Source of the DNA: Gemmatimonadota bacterium
GTDB taxonomy: Bacteria; Gemmatimonadota; Gemmatimonadetes; Gemmatimonadales; GWC2-71-9
Length of the DNA stretch: 37,330 nucleotides
Direction of reading: 5' to 3'
Assembly (NCBI GenBank): GCA_022562295.1
Contig: JADFPO010000029.1
Coordinates: forward strand, 1-37,330
In this document: piece after piece, positions 7,849 through 16,639 of the stretch
How the letters are laid out: the number at the start of each line of letters is the position of its first letter
How positions within the stretch are numbered: the first letter of the stretch is position 1
Position numbers and translations under genes: made by a program
The notes under the pieces: generated by a model
Told to the model about the DNA's origin: nothing
The model's database searches: none
The model's input: only the letters and a program-made list of their open reading frames with translations

Positions 7849-9213
7849 TTAGCAGGTCGTCGAGGTCCCGACGTTCTCGTTGGCCCGGCACTCGACGATG
7901 GTGATCGGGAGGAACGTCCCCGGTGCCGTCATCGCCGTGGAGCCTGCCACCCACTCGCTCGACGTCAGGCCAAACCGATACAGGTCGGACAACCGCCGCC
8001 CCATCAAGTACAGGTTTATCTGCCGCGACTGAATCAGCAGCGCCAGGGCCGACACCTGCCCGCTGAAGGGGGTGAGCCCGTCCAGCGCGCGCAGGTTGTT
8101 GATCGCCGTCGTGAAGCCTGCCGTGTTGCCGGCAGCCAGCGCGTCCTCCGCGATGATGAGGTGCATCTCCCGCGCCGTCACCACCGGCATCGTCGGCGCA
8201 TCGATCGCCGCCGAAAACGCCAGGATGAAGCGCTCGAGGTCCGGGTGCACCGTCGTCACGTCGATGATGTCGGTCAACGACACCACGGTGAACGTCGGGC
8301 CCGAGGGATCCGGCGTCGCAAACGTCGGGCCGATCCGCATCTCCTGGCGGCTGTTGACCCAGCCACCCATCGACATGGTTATCGTCCCGCTCGAGTAGAC
8401 GAACTCGTACTTGTAGTCGCTGGACGCCATCAATCCCAACGCCGTGTTCGCGTCCGCCACGGCTGCCGCGCTCGAAGCCAGACCATTGTTGCTGGTGTCG
8501 ATCGGCCGCGTGCCGACCTTGTTCCAAATGGCCTGCCGATGGGCCACCGAGGCCCTATAGGCAGTCGCCGCCAACACTAAGGCTCCGTCACCTTCGGCGT
8601 TGCCGATGGTGATGGCGGTCCCGAGGCTCGTGATCGCGTCGGAGTACAACTGGCCCATGTTCGCCTCGCCGACCGCCGGGCCGGCCTCGGCCCGATCCGA
8701 AGTAATGACGAAGTCGTCGAACATGTCCGCGATGGTGGAGTAGGAGATGGCCCGATAGAAATGCGCCCACCCCAGGTTCTCCGGGGTCTTCAACGTACTG
8801 TCGGGATCGGTGCTGGCGGCGTGAAGGGTCAACACCCGTATCGCCTCGTCCGCCATCCAGCGACCCTGCGCCACGAACGGGAACTCGGAGTCGGTGAACT
8901 CGTTGAACACACTGGACAGGTTGCCGCGGTCGTGCTCCAGGAAGGCATCCCGGGAGCCGACCCACTCCAACTCGTCCGTCACCGTCGAGTACGACGTCAT
9001 GATCTGGCCGTAGCCGCGCGCGACGCCCGACAGCGCGCCGTTCACGAGGCCGTCGGCCGCCGCAATCTTCAGAATGTCTTCGCCCGTGAGGTTGTTGGGG
9101 TTTGACACCTCCAGCAACTCGTCACACCCGGCCAGGCTCGCGATCAACCCGAACGCCAGGAGGGAGGCGCCCCAACGGGGGCGCCTCCGGGCGGTATATG
9201 ATGGGAATCTCAT
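7849..9213 (-). CDS. susD: SusD/RagB-family outer-membrane lipoprotein
   Basis: A 454-residue lipoprotein with lipobox SLAGC (Cys30), followed by the typical SusD start ELLEVSNPNNL. SusD proteins sit on the outer leaflet as lids over a SusC transporter and bind the ligand. The TPR-like helical body is visible (GWAHFYRAISYSTIADMFDD, AREMHLIIAEDALAAGN), as is the family C-terminal NLYLMGRRLSDLYRFG segment before a short disordered end containing two Cys. It starts 30 bp after the susC stop, with AGGAG just upstream. No glycosidase, protease or sigma/anti-sigma gene accompanies the pair, so the substrate cannot be inferred; it may be a peptide or another oligomer rather than a glycan. Confidence 0.9.
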   Translation of the reverse strand: MRFPSYTARRRPRWGASLLAFGLIASLAGCDELLEVSNPNNLTGEDILKIAAADGLVNGALSGVARGYGQIMTSYSTVTDELEWVGSRDAFLEHDRGNLSSVFNEFTDSEFPFVAQGRWMADEAIRVLTLHAASTDPDSTLKTPENLGWAHFYRAISYSTIADMFDDFVITSDRAEAGPAVGEANMGQLYSDAITSLGTAITIGNAEGDGALVLAATAYRASVAHRQAIWNKVGTRPIDTSNNGLASSAAAVADANTALGLMASSDYKYEFVYSSGTITMSMGGWVNSRQEMRIGPTFATPDPSGPTFTVVSLTDIIDVTTVHPDLERFILAFSAAIDAPTMPVVTAREMHLIIAEDALAAGNTAGFTTAINNLRALDGLTPFSGQVSALALLIQSRQINLYLMGRRLSDLYRFGLTSSEWVAGSTAMTAPGTFLPITIVECRANENVGTSTTC

Positions 9214-9243
9214 GAGATTCGTTTTCTCCTTAAGTGTTCGCAG

Positions 9244-12200
9244 TTAGAACCCAAACCGGATGGACAGCGTATACCGCCGCGGAATCCCGGTGCCAAACGC
9301 CTCGATGCTCTGCTGGAAGTTGTCCGACGTCGTGACGTTCAACTCCGGATCGACGCCGTCGTAGGGCGTCCAGAGCAGCAGGTTCCGGCCACTGAGGTTG
9401 AACGCCAGGTTGCTGAACCCGAACTTGCTGGCGAAGCTCCGCGGCGCCGTATACGTGACGCCCAACTCCCGGAACCGGATGAACTTGGCGTTCTTGATCG
9501 TGTTCAACCCACTGCGCGGGGACAGTGCCGACAGCGACTCCGCCCATTCCAGCGCGGCGGCCAGCTTGGCATCCACTGACGCGCCCGGGTTCTCGATCAC
9601 TGCCTCGACCGCCGCCGCACGCGGCGTGTTGCGGCCGATCACCGGATTCGAGTTCCGGAACGCATCCGTCAGGTTGTTCACGCCGTAGTTCCCGGCCTTG
9701 TACTCGAACAACGCGTTGATCTGCAGGTTCCGCTGCAACGTGATGTTCGCTCCGAAGGCGCCGGCCCAGTCCGGATCCGGCTTGCCCAGGAAGTTGTCCA
9801 ACACGTCGCCGTCACCGTCCTCGTCGTCCAGCATCGCCGCCAAGTCACTCAGCCCGACGCCGCCCGCCGCCAAGAACGCGCGGAAGGTCGCTTCGGAGTC
9901 CGGCAGGCCGTCGCCGTCGGTGTCGTAAGGCACCGTCGAACCACGGGTCCAGCACGTGCGGGACGCGCCCAATGCGCCGCCCGAGCCACCCTGGGTGTAG
10001 ACCGTGTTCGGCGAGCACTGCGGAATCAACACCGCGCCCAGGTGCACGCCCGGCGCGTAGTAGATGACGCCGTTACGGCAGCTGTTGCCCGAGATCACCT
10101 GGCTGCAGCTAATGCCTGCCCCCAGTGTGTCGGGGCCGACCAGGAAGTTCCGGTACCGCGGATAGCTGCCGCCCGCCTTGATGGCCGGCGCGCCACCCAT
10201 GCTGGCAATCTCCTGATACAGGAACGCCCCATTGGCGAACACGTCGATCGTCAGGTTCTCCTTATCGACCGCCAACGCGGTGAACTTGATTTCGTAGCCA
10301 TGGGCCTTCAACAGCCCGATGTTGTCGAGCTGCGTGTTCCGGAAGCCGCCCGTGGGCGCAAACTGCCGCGCCACCAACGCGTCCTGCGTCTCGCGCGTCC
10401 AATACGTCACGTCGAAACCTACGACGTCGTTCAGCAATCCGACCTCGCCGCCAAGCTCAATCTCCCGCGATACTTCCGGCTTCAGGTTGAGATTGCCGAG
10501 GTTGTCCGGCTGGATGCCCGCGCCCGTGGTCGCCGCCAGCGAACTGAACGTCGTAAACGAGTCGAACGCGCCGGGCTGCTGCCCCGACTTGCCGAACGCC
10601 GAGCGGAACCGCAGGCTCGAGAAGGTCGTGCTGCTCCAGCTCGGGAGGTCACTCAGAATGAACGACGCACTGATTTTCGGGTAGAACTGGCCGTTCGTGG
10701 AGTCGCCGAACGCGCTGTTGCGGTCCCAGCGGCCCCCAACCGTGATGTACACCCAGTCGTTGAAGCCCACCTGCTCTTGGGCCAACAGGCCGATGTTGAC
10801 CTGCTCGCTGAAGCTCTCCGACGCCGTCTTGTCGGACGCTGCGGCGACCACTTCCAGACCGGGGCCTGGGAAGTCACGGCCGCGACCCCACAGGGTCTTG
10901 TTCCGGCTGATGAAACCCTGGCCGCCGAACACGAGCTGCGACGAGACGTTGCCGAACCGCTCCGTCCACGTCGACCGCGCGTCCACCGTCAGCTCACGGT
11001 GGTTCCGCGTACCCGCCCAACGAATACCGTCGTCACGCACGTTCGTGAAACCGTCCACGTCGTTCGCAAACGGACGGAAATCAAAGTTCGTCTGGTTGGT
11101 CAAGTCGAGTCCGAACGTGACGTCTATGTTCAACGTCTGCGTGGCCTGATACGTCCCGGTCATGCTCGTGTTGAAGTGTTCCAGATTCCCCTCGATGAAA
11201 CGCTGCGCCGTCTCACGGGTCGTCGCAAACGCGCGCTGCCCCGTGGGGTTCCCGGCACCCGAGCACCGGCCGTACTGCGACGTGAAGCCCGAGTTGTCGC
11301 AGTTCGCCCGCTCCGGCTTGCCCATCGTCGCCGAGGAAATAAAGCCGTAGATGTTGTTGTTGTTCGGGGGCGAATCCTGGTGCTGATCCGTGAACATCGT
11401 GCTGACCCGGAAGCTCACCCGGTCGCGCGGGAACATCGTGAAGTTCGCCGTGCCCTGCAGCCGCCGGTTGGTGTCCCGGCCGCCCGGACCCAGCTCGTCT
11501 TGGATCGGCCCGTCTTCCTTCGTCCACCGGCCGGACACGAAGTACTGGAAGTCCTCGCTCCCACCGGACACGTCGCCCGCTAACACGTAGTTGAAACCCG
11601 TGCCGTACAGATCGGACAGGATCGTCGTCTCGAGCGGCTCGTACAACCCCACGTTCGCGTTGAAGATGTTGTTCAGGTTGGTCAGCTGCGTGGCGTTAGC
11701 CGCAAACCCCGTGTTGGGCTTGATCCGGCCCTTGTCGATCGTCGAAAGCCCGTACTGCAGGTTGAAGTTGAACCGCGGGGCACCCGCCGTTCCCTTCTTC
11801 GTGAAGATCTGGATCACGCCGGCGTTGGCCTCCGACCCGTACAGCGTGGCCGCCGCCGCGCCCTTCAGCACCTCGATCCGCTCGATCGTCTCAGGATCGA
11901 TGTTGTCGAACGGGCGAGACATCGCGCCACCACCCGATGCGGCGATGAACAACGAACGGCCGTTGTCGATCCTGACACCGTTGAGGTAAATCACGGGCAG
12001 GTTGCCCATGGACAGGCTCGACGTGCCGCGAATCTCGATCCGGGCGCTCTCACCCGCGATCCCGCCGCTCGGCTTCACCACGACGCCAGGCTCACGGGCT
12101 GACAGGGTTTCCGAGAACGACATCACCGGCCGCGTCCGAAGGATGTCCGTCGGATTCACCGTCGTGATCGTGTTGCCCAACTGCTTCTTGGACTGGGCCA

Positions 12201-12606
12201 CGCCCGCGCCCGTCACCACGATCTCGTCCAGCGAGATGACCGACGTCCGGAGCGCGAAGTTCAGCTCGAACGTCTGACCACCGACGACGGCCACCGTCGT
12301 GCTCTGGCTGCTGTATCCCACCAGCCGCGCACGAATCTCGGCCTGGCCCGCCGGCACGTTGGCCATGGTGTACTGCCCCGCGTCATCGGTCACGGCCGTG
12401 ACGCGCGGGCAACTCCGCTCGGTCCCGGGACACCGCCCCCGCGGGATAAACAACTGCACCCCGCGCAACGGGCGTCCCGAGCCCGCCTCTGTGACGGACC
12501 CGCTGATCGTGCCCGTCTGTTGCGCCGCCGCCGGTGCTGCAAAGGCCAGCAAGGCCCATGCGCCCGCAGCGGTCAGCGCGATCCTAAACCACTTGGAACG
12601 ATTCAT
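9244..12606 (-). CDS. susC: SusC/RagA-family TonB-dependent outer-membrane transporter
   Basis: A 1120-residue protein with a signal peptide (cleavage near AAAQQ) and an N-terminal carboxypeptidase-regulatory-like beta domain (GTISGSVTEAGSGRPLRGVQ, to about residue 125). A SusC motif (LDEIVVTG, near residue 132) follows, then a plug domain (IEIRGTSSLSMGNLPVIYL, VLKGAAAATLYG) and a large beta barrel ending YTLSIRFGF with terminal Phe. The regulatory-like domain has an unusual insertion with a Cys pair (RGRCPGTERSCPR). It transports an unknown ligand using the proton motive force through TonB. The gene is first in the susC-susD operon, preceded by a leader of about 115 nt and a clear promoter. 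The long open frame on the opposite strand is an artefact of base composition. Confidence 0.96.
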   Translation of the reverse strand: MNRSKWFRIALTAAGAWALLAFAAPAAAQQTGTISGSVTEAGSGRPLRGVQLFIPRGRCPGTERSCPRVTAVTDDAGQYTMANVPAGQAEIRARLVGYSSQSTTVAVVGGQTFELNFALRTSVISLDEIVVTGAGVAQSKKQLGNTITTVNPTDILRTRPVMSFSETLSAREPGVVVKPSGGIAGESARIEIRGTSSLSMGNLPVIYLNGVRIDNGRSLFIAASGGGAMSRPFDNIDPETIERIEVLKGAAAATLYGSEANAGVIQIFTKKGTAGAPRFNFNLQYGLSTIDKGRIKPNTGFAANATQLTNLNNIFNANVGLYEPLETTILSDLYGTGFNYVLAGDVSGGSEDFQYFVSGRWTKEDGPIQDELGPGGRDTNRRLQGTANFTMFPRDRVSFRVSTMFTDQHQDSPPNNNNIYGFISSATMGKPERANCDNSGFTSQYGRCSGAGNPTGQRAFATTRETAQRFIEGNLEHFNTSMTGTYQATQTLNIDVTFGLDLTNQTNFDFRPFANDVDGFTNVRDDGIRWAGTRNHRELTVDARSTWTERFGNVSSQLVFGGQGFISRNKTLWGRGRDFPGPGLEVVAAASDKTASESFSEQVNIGLLAQEQVGFNDWVYITVGGRWDRNSAFGDSTNGQFYPKISASFILSDLPSWSSTTFSSLRFRSAFGKSGQQPGAFDSFTTFSSLAATTGAGIQPDNLGNLNLKPEVSREIELGGEVGLLNDVVGFDVTYWTRETQDALVARQFAPTGGFRNTQLDNIGLLKAHGYEIKFTALAVDKENLTIDVFANGAFLYQEIASMGGAPAIKAGGSYPRYRNFLVGPDTLGAGISCSQVISGNSCRNGVIYYAPGVHLGAVLIPQCSPNTVYTQGGSGGALGASRTCWTRGSTVPYDTDGDGLPDSEATFRAFLAAGGVGLSDLAAMLDDEDGDGDVLDNFLGKPDPDWAGAFGANITLQRNLQINALFEYKAGNYGVNNLTDAFRNSNPVIGRNTPRAAAVEAVIENPGASVDAKLAAALEWAESLSALSPRSGLNTIKNAKFIRFRELGVTYTAPRSFASKFGFSNLAFNLSGRNLLLWTPYDGVDPELNVTTSDNFQQSIEAFGTGIPRRYTLSIRFGF

Positions 12607-12727
12607 AACCTGGTCTCCTCCTCAATTAGTGAGACTTGGGTATGGTAAAGAATCCTCGAACGCACTTCGGGTAGGCACACTGAGGGGAGCCTAGACCGAA
12701 GAAACGCCGAAGAAGGACTTAACCTGT

Positions 12728-12756
12728 AGCCTACGGGCCGGTTGAGCCTTTGTCAA
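12728..12756 (-). promoter_or_regulatory. Sigma-70-type promoter of susC-susD
   Basis: On the minus strand a perfect -35 TTGACA (12751-12756) is followed after exactly 17 bases by the -10-like TAGGCT (12728-12733). It lies between the end of the upstream holin-type gene and susC, giving a 5' leader of about 115 nt. The leader contains a short direct repeat (CTTCGGCG / CTTCGGTC on the transcript) but matches no riboswitch I recognise. Confidence 0.7.
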
Positions 12757-12777
12757 TACGTCGTGAGGGGCGAGTTT

Positions 12778-13134
12778 TCACCGCCGATTTCGCTTCGCGC
12801 CGACGCCGCGGTTGGCGAACCAACTGGTCACCCCGACGATTATTGACGCGAGGATTGCAGTGCCCAGACCGCCGAGATGGAACGCCGGCATTACCCGCGC
12901 CACCAGCAGCAGCATGGCCCCGTTGATGACGAGCAGAAACGTGCCGAGGCTCACGAATGTGACCGGAAGCGTGAGGAACACCACGATGGGTCGGACGATG
13001 GCGTTCACCATGCCCAGCACCAGCGCCGAGAGGACCATGGACCACACGTCGTCAAAGCTCATTCGCTCCAACACGGTGTCGGCGAGCCACAATCCGAGTG
13101 AGGTTATCAAGAGGCGTGTGATGAATCCGCGCAT
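12778..13134 (-). CDS. Phage holin 4-family (YvlD-like) membrane protein
   Basis: A 118-residue protein with four transmembrane segments in the pattern of the YvlD / mycobacterial 4-TMS holin-like family: LLITSLGLWLADTVL, VLSALVLGMVNAIVRP, LPVTFVSLGTFLLVINGAMLLLVA and LGTAILASIIVGVTSW. The family motif of Val-Asn-Ala-hydrophobic-hydrophobic-Arg-Pro before a helix is present (residues 43-49). These chromosomal proteins are not phage holins; some are linked to envelope stress, but the function is uncertain. A basic C-terminal tail ends the protein. It has its own stop just upstream of the susC promoter. The ribosome site is weak. Confidence 0.88.
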   Translation of the reverse strand: MRGFITRLLITSLGLWLADTVLERMSFDDVWSMVLSALVLGMVNAIVRPIVVFLTLPVTFVSLGTFLLVINGAMLLLVARVMPAFHLGGLGTAILASIIVGVTSWFANRGVGAKRNRR

Positions 13135-13203
13135 ACGATGCCCTTTGGTGTGCTTGCTGCCATACAGAGTTACGATTGGGTGGTCCGTAACGTTTCAGTG
13201 ATC

Positions 13204-13222
13204 AGCGGGTAGCGGGCAGCGC
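13204..13222. repeat. Short period-7 array upstream of the cytochrome genes
   Basis: AGCGGGT, AGCGGGC and AGCGCC follow each other with a 7-bp period in the spacer between the divergent holin-type and cytochrome genes. It is short and single-armed, so on its own it could be chance; it is listed because its unit length matches the other spacer arrays. Confidence 0.35.
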
Positions 13223-13289
13223 CTTCGGCCCGTGCGACTACGTCTATAAGCTTGACGGTGCTTCGGGTTGTCCCGACCTTCCCGAACCG

Positions 13290-14003
13290 ATGATGCGCAC
13301 CGTTACCGTGTTGTTCACGTCACTCATTCTCGCCACGACCGGCGCGCCCGCTCAGCAAACGTTCGTTCCCAGACCGTTGTCGGCGTTTGCGCGCAAGAAA
13401 GCCGAGGGGTACTTGGCCGACCGCTATGCCTGTCTGGGCTGTCACCAGCTGAACGGCGAAGGCGGACGGATCGGTCCGGACCTCACCGATGTCGGCCGCC
13501 GGCGTCCCCCCTCGTATATCTACGCGATGATCCGGGACCCCCAAACCACCCGCCCGGGCACGGTGATGCCGCGACAGCTGATGCCGCCGGATCGCGTCGA
13601 TCTCCTCGCGAGTTACTTGGCGGGCGCCAGCGCGCCGGGCTCGGCGTCCGGCCCTCTGTTCCTCCCCGACCGCGATCCTCCGGCCCTGACCGCCGAGCCG
13701 ACCAACGGCGCGGGGCTCTACGCAAAATATTGCGCGTCGTGTCACGGCGCGTCCGGCAACGGTGATGGGTATAACGCGGAGTTCTTACCGGTCCCCCCGA
13801 CGAGGCACGCCGACAGCAGTGCCATGTCGTTGCGGCCGGATGACACGCTGTTCGATGGAATCCACGCCGGCGGGTACATCCTCGGCAAGAGCCATCGTAT
13901 GCCGGCATTCGGCCAGATCTTCTCGTCAGCCCAGATTCGCAGTCTGGTGGCACATATCAGGACCCTGTGCCGGTGCGAGCAGCCGGTGTGGGCGAGGAGG
14001 TGA
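13290..14003 (+). CDS. Diheme c-type cytochrome
   Basis: A 237-residue exported protein with a signal peptide (MRTVTVLFTSLILATTGAPA) and two class I cytochrome c domains. The first has CLGCH at residues 48-52 with a likely distal Met in GTVMPRQLMP; the second has CASCH at 148-152 with a distal Met in SHRMPAFG. It should act as a periplasmic electron carrier. The next gene, 53 bp downstream, encodes an octaheme cytochrome, so the diheme protein is a reasonable partner for it. Two ATG codons in tandem occur at 13290 and 13293. A 7-bp tandem array fills the gap to the next gene. Confidence 0.93.
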   Translation: MMRTVTVLFTSLILATTGAPAQQTFVPRPLSAFARKKAEGYLADRYACLGCHQLNGEGGRIGPDLTDVGRRRPPSYIYAMIRDPQTTRPGTVMPRQLMPPDRVDLLASYLAGASAPGSASGPLFLPDRDPPALTAEPTNGAGLYAKYCASCHGASGNGDGYNAEFLPVPPTRHADSSAMSLRPDDTLFDGIHAGGYILGKSHRMPAFGQIFSSAQIRSLVAHIRTLCRCEQPVWARR

Positions 14004-14005
14004 TT

Positions 14006-14037
14006 GGGGGATAGGGGATAGGGGATAGGGGATAGGG
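14006..14037. repeat. GGGATAG heptanucleotide tandem array (4 units)
   Basis: Four direct copies of GGGATAG with an exact 7-bp period begin three bases after the diheme cytochrome stop and reach to within 20 bp of the next start. There is no complementary arm at this locus, unlike the arrays at 18.9, 19.7 and 33.2 kb. Confidence 0.8.
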
Positions 14038-14056
14038 TCTCAGGCCCAAACAGGAG

Positions 14057-16489
14057 ATGGTGTTGGGACGGAAGAAGAAAAAGCGGCGATCGCACAAACA
14101 GGAGGAGGTTCTTGCTCAGGTCCCACCTGAGGTGCCTCCCGAAATGCCAGGCTTCCGCACTGGTGTGGGTCGCAGACCGTGGACGATGAGGGCCGGGTTC
14201 GCGCTCGCGGGCGCTGCCGTGGCGGCGTTGGTGGTCTGGACGGTGTCTCGCGGCGGCGGCGGCGCGACGCTCTTCCCACCACCTCTCCCGCTGGCGACGG
14301 TGAACGAAACAGCCGGACCCACCCTGGACGATTTCGCGGGGGCGGACGCGTGCGCCGAGTGTCACCAAGACCAGTACCGGGCCTGGCGCGGGTCCACGCA
14401 CGGCCGGGCCGGTGGCATTCCGTCTCGCGACAACGTCATCGCCAACTTCGATGGACGGCCGATCCGGTTCAAGGACGCGGTGGTGATCCCGTCCGTCACC
14501 GCGAATGACGAATACGTGTTCACGGTGCGGCAGGATGGCCAGGATCCCGTGGTGTTCCCCGTCGCCGGGGTCGTCGGTGGGGGACACATGGTGGGAGGCG
14601 GGACCCAGGGCTTCTTGTCCGCGTTCGCCGACGGGACGCTCCGCTTTCTCCCGTTCGACTTCATTCGGCAGGAAGGCGTGTGGTTCTGCAATACCAACAC
14701 GCGCACCGATGCCGGGTGGGTGGAGATCACGGAAGACATGGCGCTGGCCGATTGCGGGGATTGGCCGCCGCTCCGCGTGTTCGGAACGGAAGACCGGTTC
14801 GCCAATTGCCAGGAATGCCATGGCAGCCAGATCACCATCAAACTGGACCACGAAACCGGCCGCTACGAGACGCGTGTGCGGAGCCTGTCGATCAACTGCG
14901 AGTCGTGCCACGGTCCCGCTCGACGGCACGTGGAGCTGGCACAGGCCGGCGAACTCGGCGAGACCGCCGACCTCGGGGGGGGGGTGCGCGCACTGGGATT
15001 GCTGGACGAAGACGCGTCACTCGAAGTGTGCTTCCAGTGCCACGCGTTGAAGGGCGTTATCGCGCCCGGATACCTGCCGGGCAAGGATCTGCAGAGTCAC
15101 TATGCGCTGCTGGCGCCGCTCGTCGGTGATAAACCGTTTTTCCCCGACCTACGGGTACGGACCTTCGCCTACCAGATGAATCACCTGGCCAGCGATTGCT
15201 ACCTCAACGGGACCTTGAACTGCGTGGATTGCCACGACCCGCATGGTCAGGGGTACCGCGATATCTACGGCCAGCCGCTGGCGGGGCGGTTCGCCAACGA
15301 GCAGTGCACGTCGTGCCACGCGAGCAAAGCGGTCGATATCACGTCGCACACCAATCACCGTGTCGGATCTCCGGGCAGCCGATGCGTCTCGTGTCACATG
15401 CCCTACCTCCAGGAACAGGAAGTCGGCAACACGCTGCGGTTCGCGCGGTCGGATCACACCATCCCGATCCCCCGGCCGGCGTTCGACACGGCGCTTGGAG
15501 TGGAGAACGCATGCCGCGGCTGCCACCAGAATCTGTCTGTGGGGCGACTCCAAGAGGTCACGGACCAGTGGTACGGCGAGGTGAAGCCGCTCAAGCCCAT
15601 CGTGGAAGGCATGGTACGCGCGGCGAACGGGCAGACCGTCGATCCGGCTGTGGAACTGCTCTACCCGGACATCAAGCACCCCATGGCGCAGGTGGCGGCA
15701 CTCACGATTCTCATCGAAGATCACCTGCAGCCCAACATGCCCGCGATGGATCCGGAGGTACGTCGGCGTCTGGAGCAACTGGCCGACAACGAAAACGTCG
15801 ACGTGCGAGCGGTGGCCCTCGCGAGTCTGCATTACGCGGCCGGCGAAGATCCGTCAACGCGCGCGTTTCTCGCGGGCCGACTGGGCTCCTTGGCTGAACA
15901 CGATCGCGCGATTCGGCAGCGCTGGGTGCTCACGCTGGGGTACTACGGTGACGCGTTCCGCACGAGCGGCGACCAAGGGAACGCGATCGTGCTGTACCAC
16001 AAGGCTCTCGAGGTACTGCCGGAGCACCCCGGCATCCTCCGCAACCTGGGCTTGGCGCACAACGCGCAGCGAAACTACGCCGTGGCCATTCAATTCTTCG
16101 AGCGCAGCCTGGCGGTGGATTCCCTCCAAGCGCTGGCGTTGGTCAACTTGGGGATCGCCCTGGAGAACCTCGGTCGGGAACTCGAGGCGGCTGAGTCGTA
16201 TCGGCGGGCCTTGCAGATCAATGGCAGCGAGGCGCTGGCGTACTTCAACCTAGGCAACTTTCATCTGCGGCGGGACGAATTTGCCGAAGCGATCGACCAA
16301 TATCGACGCGCCGTGGCGTTCGACCCCGGCCTTGCGCTGGGGCATTTTTACCTGGGACGCGCCCTGATCATGGTGAACGACTTCCCGAGTGCCCTGACCT
16401 CGGCTCGGAAGGCCGTGGAGTTCGACCCGAGCAACGCCGGGGCTCGTGAAATGGTAGCGGAGCTGGAGCGCGTAATTGGTGGGCGGTAG
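14057..16489 (+). CDS. Octaheme c-type cytochrome with C-terminal TPR repeats
   Basis: An 810-residue protein. A basic N-terminus (KKKKRR) and one transmembrane helix (residues 44-62) anchor a periplasmic multiheme domain of cytochrome c554 type. Eight CxxCH motifs start at Cys 99, 251, 281, 325, 389, 417, 443 and 486. A helical linker (about 500-640, perhaps HEAT-like) and at least four TPR units (about 650-800, such as ALVNLGIALENLGRELEAAE) follow. The role is probably multi-electron transfer or reduction of an unknown acceptor, with the TPRs binding a partner. AGGAG (14052-14056) abuts ATG 14057, so TTG 14063 or GTG 14060 may be the true start. A run of 10 G (14975-14984) lies in the coding sequence. 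It is not a hydroxylamine oxidoreductase by architecture. Confidence 0.92.
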   Translation: MVLGRKKKKRRSHKQEEVLAQVPPEVPPEMPGFRTGVGRRPWTMRAGFALAGAAVAALVVWTVSRGGGGATLFPPPLPLATVNETAGPTLDDFAGADACAECHQDQYRAWRGSTHGRAGGIPSRDNVIANFDGRPIRFKDAVVIPSVTANDEYVFTVRQDGQDPVVFPVAGVVGGGHMVGGGTQGFLSAFADGTLRFLPFDFIRQEGVWFCNTNTRTDAGWVEITEDMALADCGDWPPLRVFGTEDRFANCQECHGSQITIKLDHETGRYETRVRSLSINCESCHGPARRHVELAQAGELGETADLGGGVRALGLLDEDASLEVCFQCHALKGVIAPGYLPGKDLQSHYALLAPLVGDKPFFPDLRVRTFAYQMNHLASDCYLNGTLNCVDCHDPHGQGYRDIYGQPLAGRFANEQCTSCHASKAVDITSHTNHRVGSPGSRCVSCHMPYLQEQEVGNTLRFARSDHTIPIPRPAFDTALGVENACRGCHQNLSVGRLQEVTDQWYGEVKPLKPIVEGMVRAANGQTVDPAVELLYPDIKHPMAQVAALTILIEDHLQPNMPAMDPEVRRRLEQLADNENVDVRAVALASLHYAAGEDPSTRAFLAGRLGSLAEHDRAIRQRWVLTLGYYGDAFRTSGDQGNAIVLYHKALEVLPEHPGILRNLGLAHNAQRNYAVAIQFFERSLAVDSLQALALVNLGIALENLGRELEAAESYRRALQINGSEALAYFNLGNFHLRRDEFAEAIDQYRRAVAFDPGLALGHFYLGRALIMVNDFPSALTSARKAVEFDPSNAGAREMVAELERVIGGR

Positions 16490-16513
16490 GGCCCCACCCG
16501 CACCACCCCTCAA

Positions 16514-16585
16514 CCCGGCGGGCCCACCTCTCCCCTCAACCCTACCCGGCGGGCCCCCGCCGCCCTTCCACCCATCCCGGCGGGC
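16514..16585. repeat. 31-bp tandem repeat, three copies
   Basis: The core CCCGGCGGGC begins at 16514, 16545 and 16576, exactly 31 bp apart, with partly conserved C-rich sequence between the cores. The core is itself a near palindrome. The array sits at the convergent octaheme cytochrome / mnmA junction and runs into the octamer array that follows. No T run follows, so it is not an obvious terminator. Confidence 0.75.
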
Positions 16586-16595
16586 GGCCAGTACT

Positions 16596-16635
16596 GCCCG
16601 CCTGCCCGCCTGCCCGCCTGCCCGCCTGCCCGCCT
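16596..16635. repeat. GCCCGCCT octanucleotide tandem array (5 units)
   Basis: Five perfect copies of GCCCGCCT end five bases before the mnmA stop codon. The same octamer family recurs at 22390-22445. Purity suggests recent expansion or slippage. Confidence 0.9.
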
Positions 16636-16639
16636 GTTG

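Noticed and set aside
10042-11583. Open frame of about 510 codons on the plus strand
   Set aside because: It lies wholly antisense to susC, is Arg/Val-rich without family motifs, and reflects GC-biased third positions of the real gene.
12778-13134. Prophage remnant suggested by the holin-like gene
   Set aside because: This family is chromosomal in many bacteria, and no other phage gene, integrase or att-like repeat is nearby.
13742-14929. Long minus-strand open frame opposite both cytochrome genes
   Set aside because: It spans two genes with clear CxxCH motifs on the other strand; its translation has no family features.
16514-16635. Possible small CRISPR array
   Set aside because: The three 31-bp copies adjoin directly with partial similarity between cores, there are no unique spacers, and no cas genes are near.
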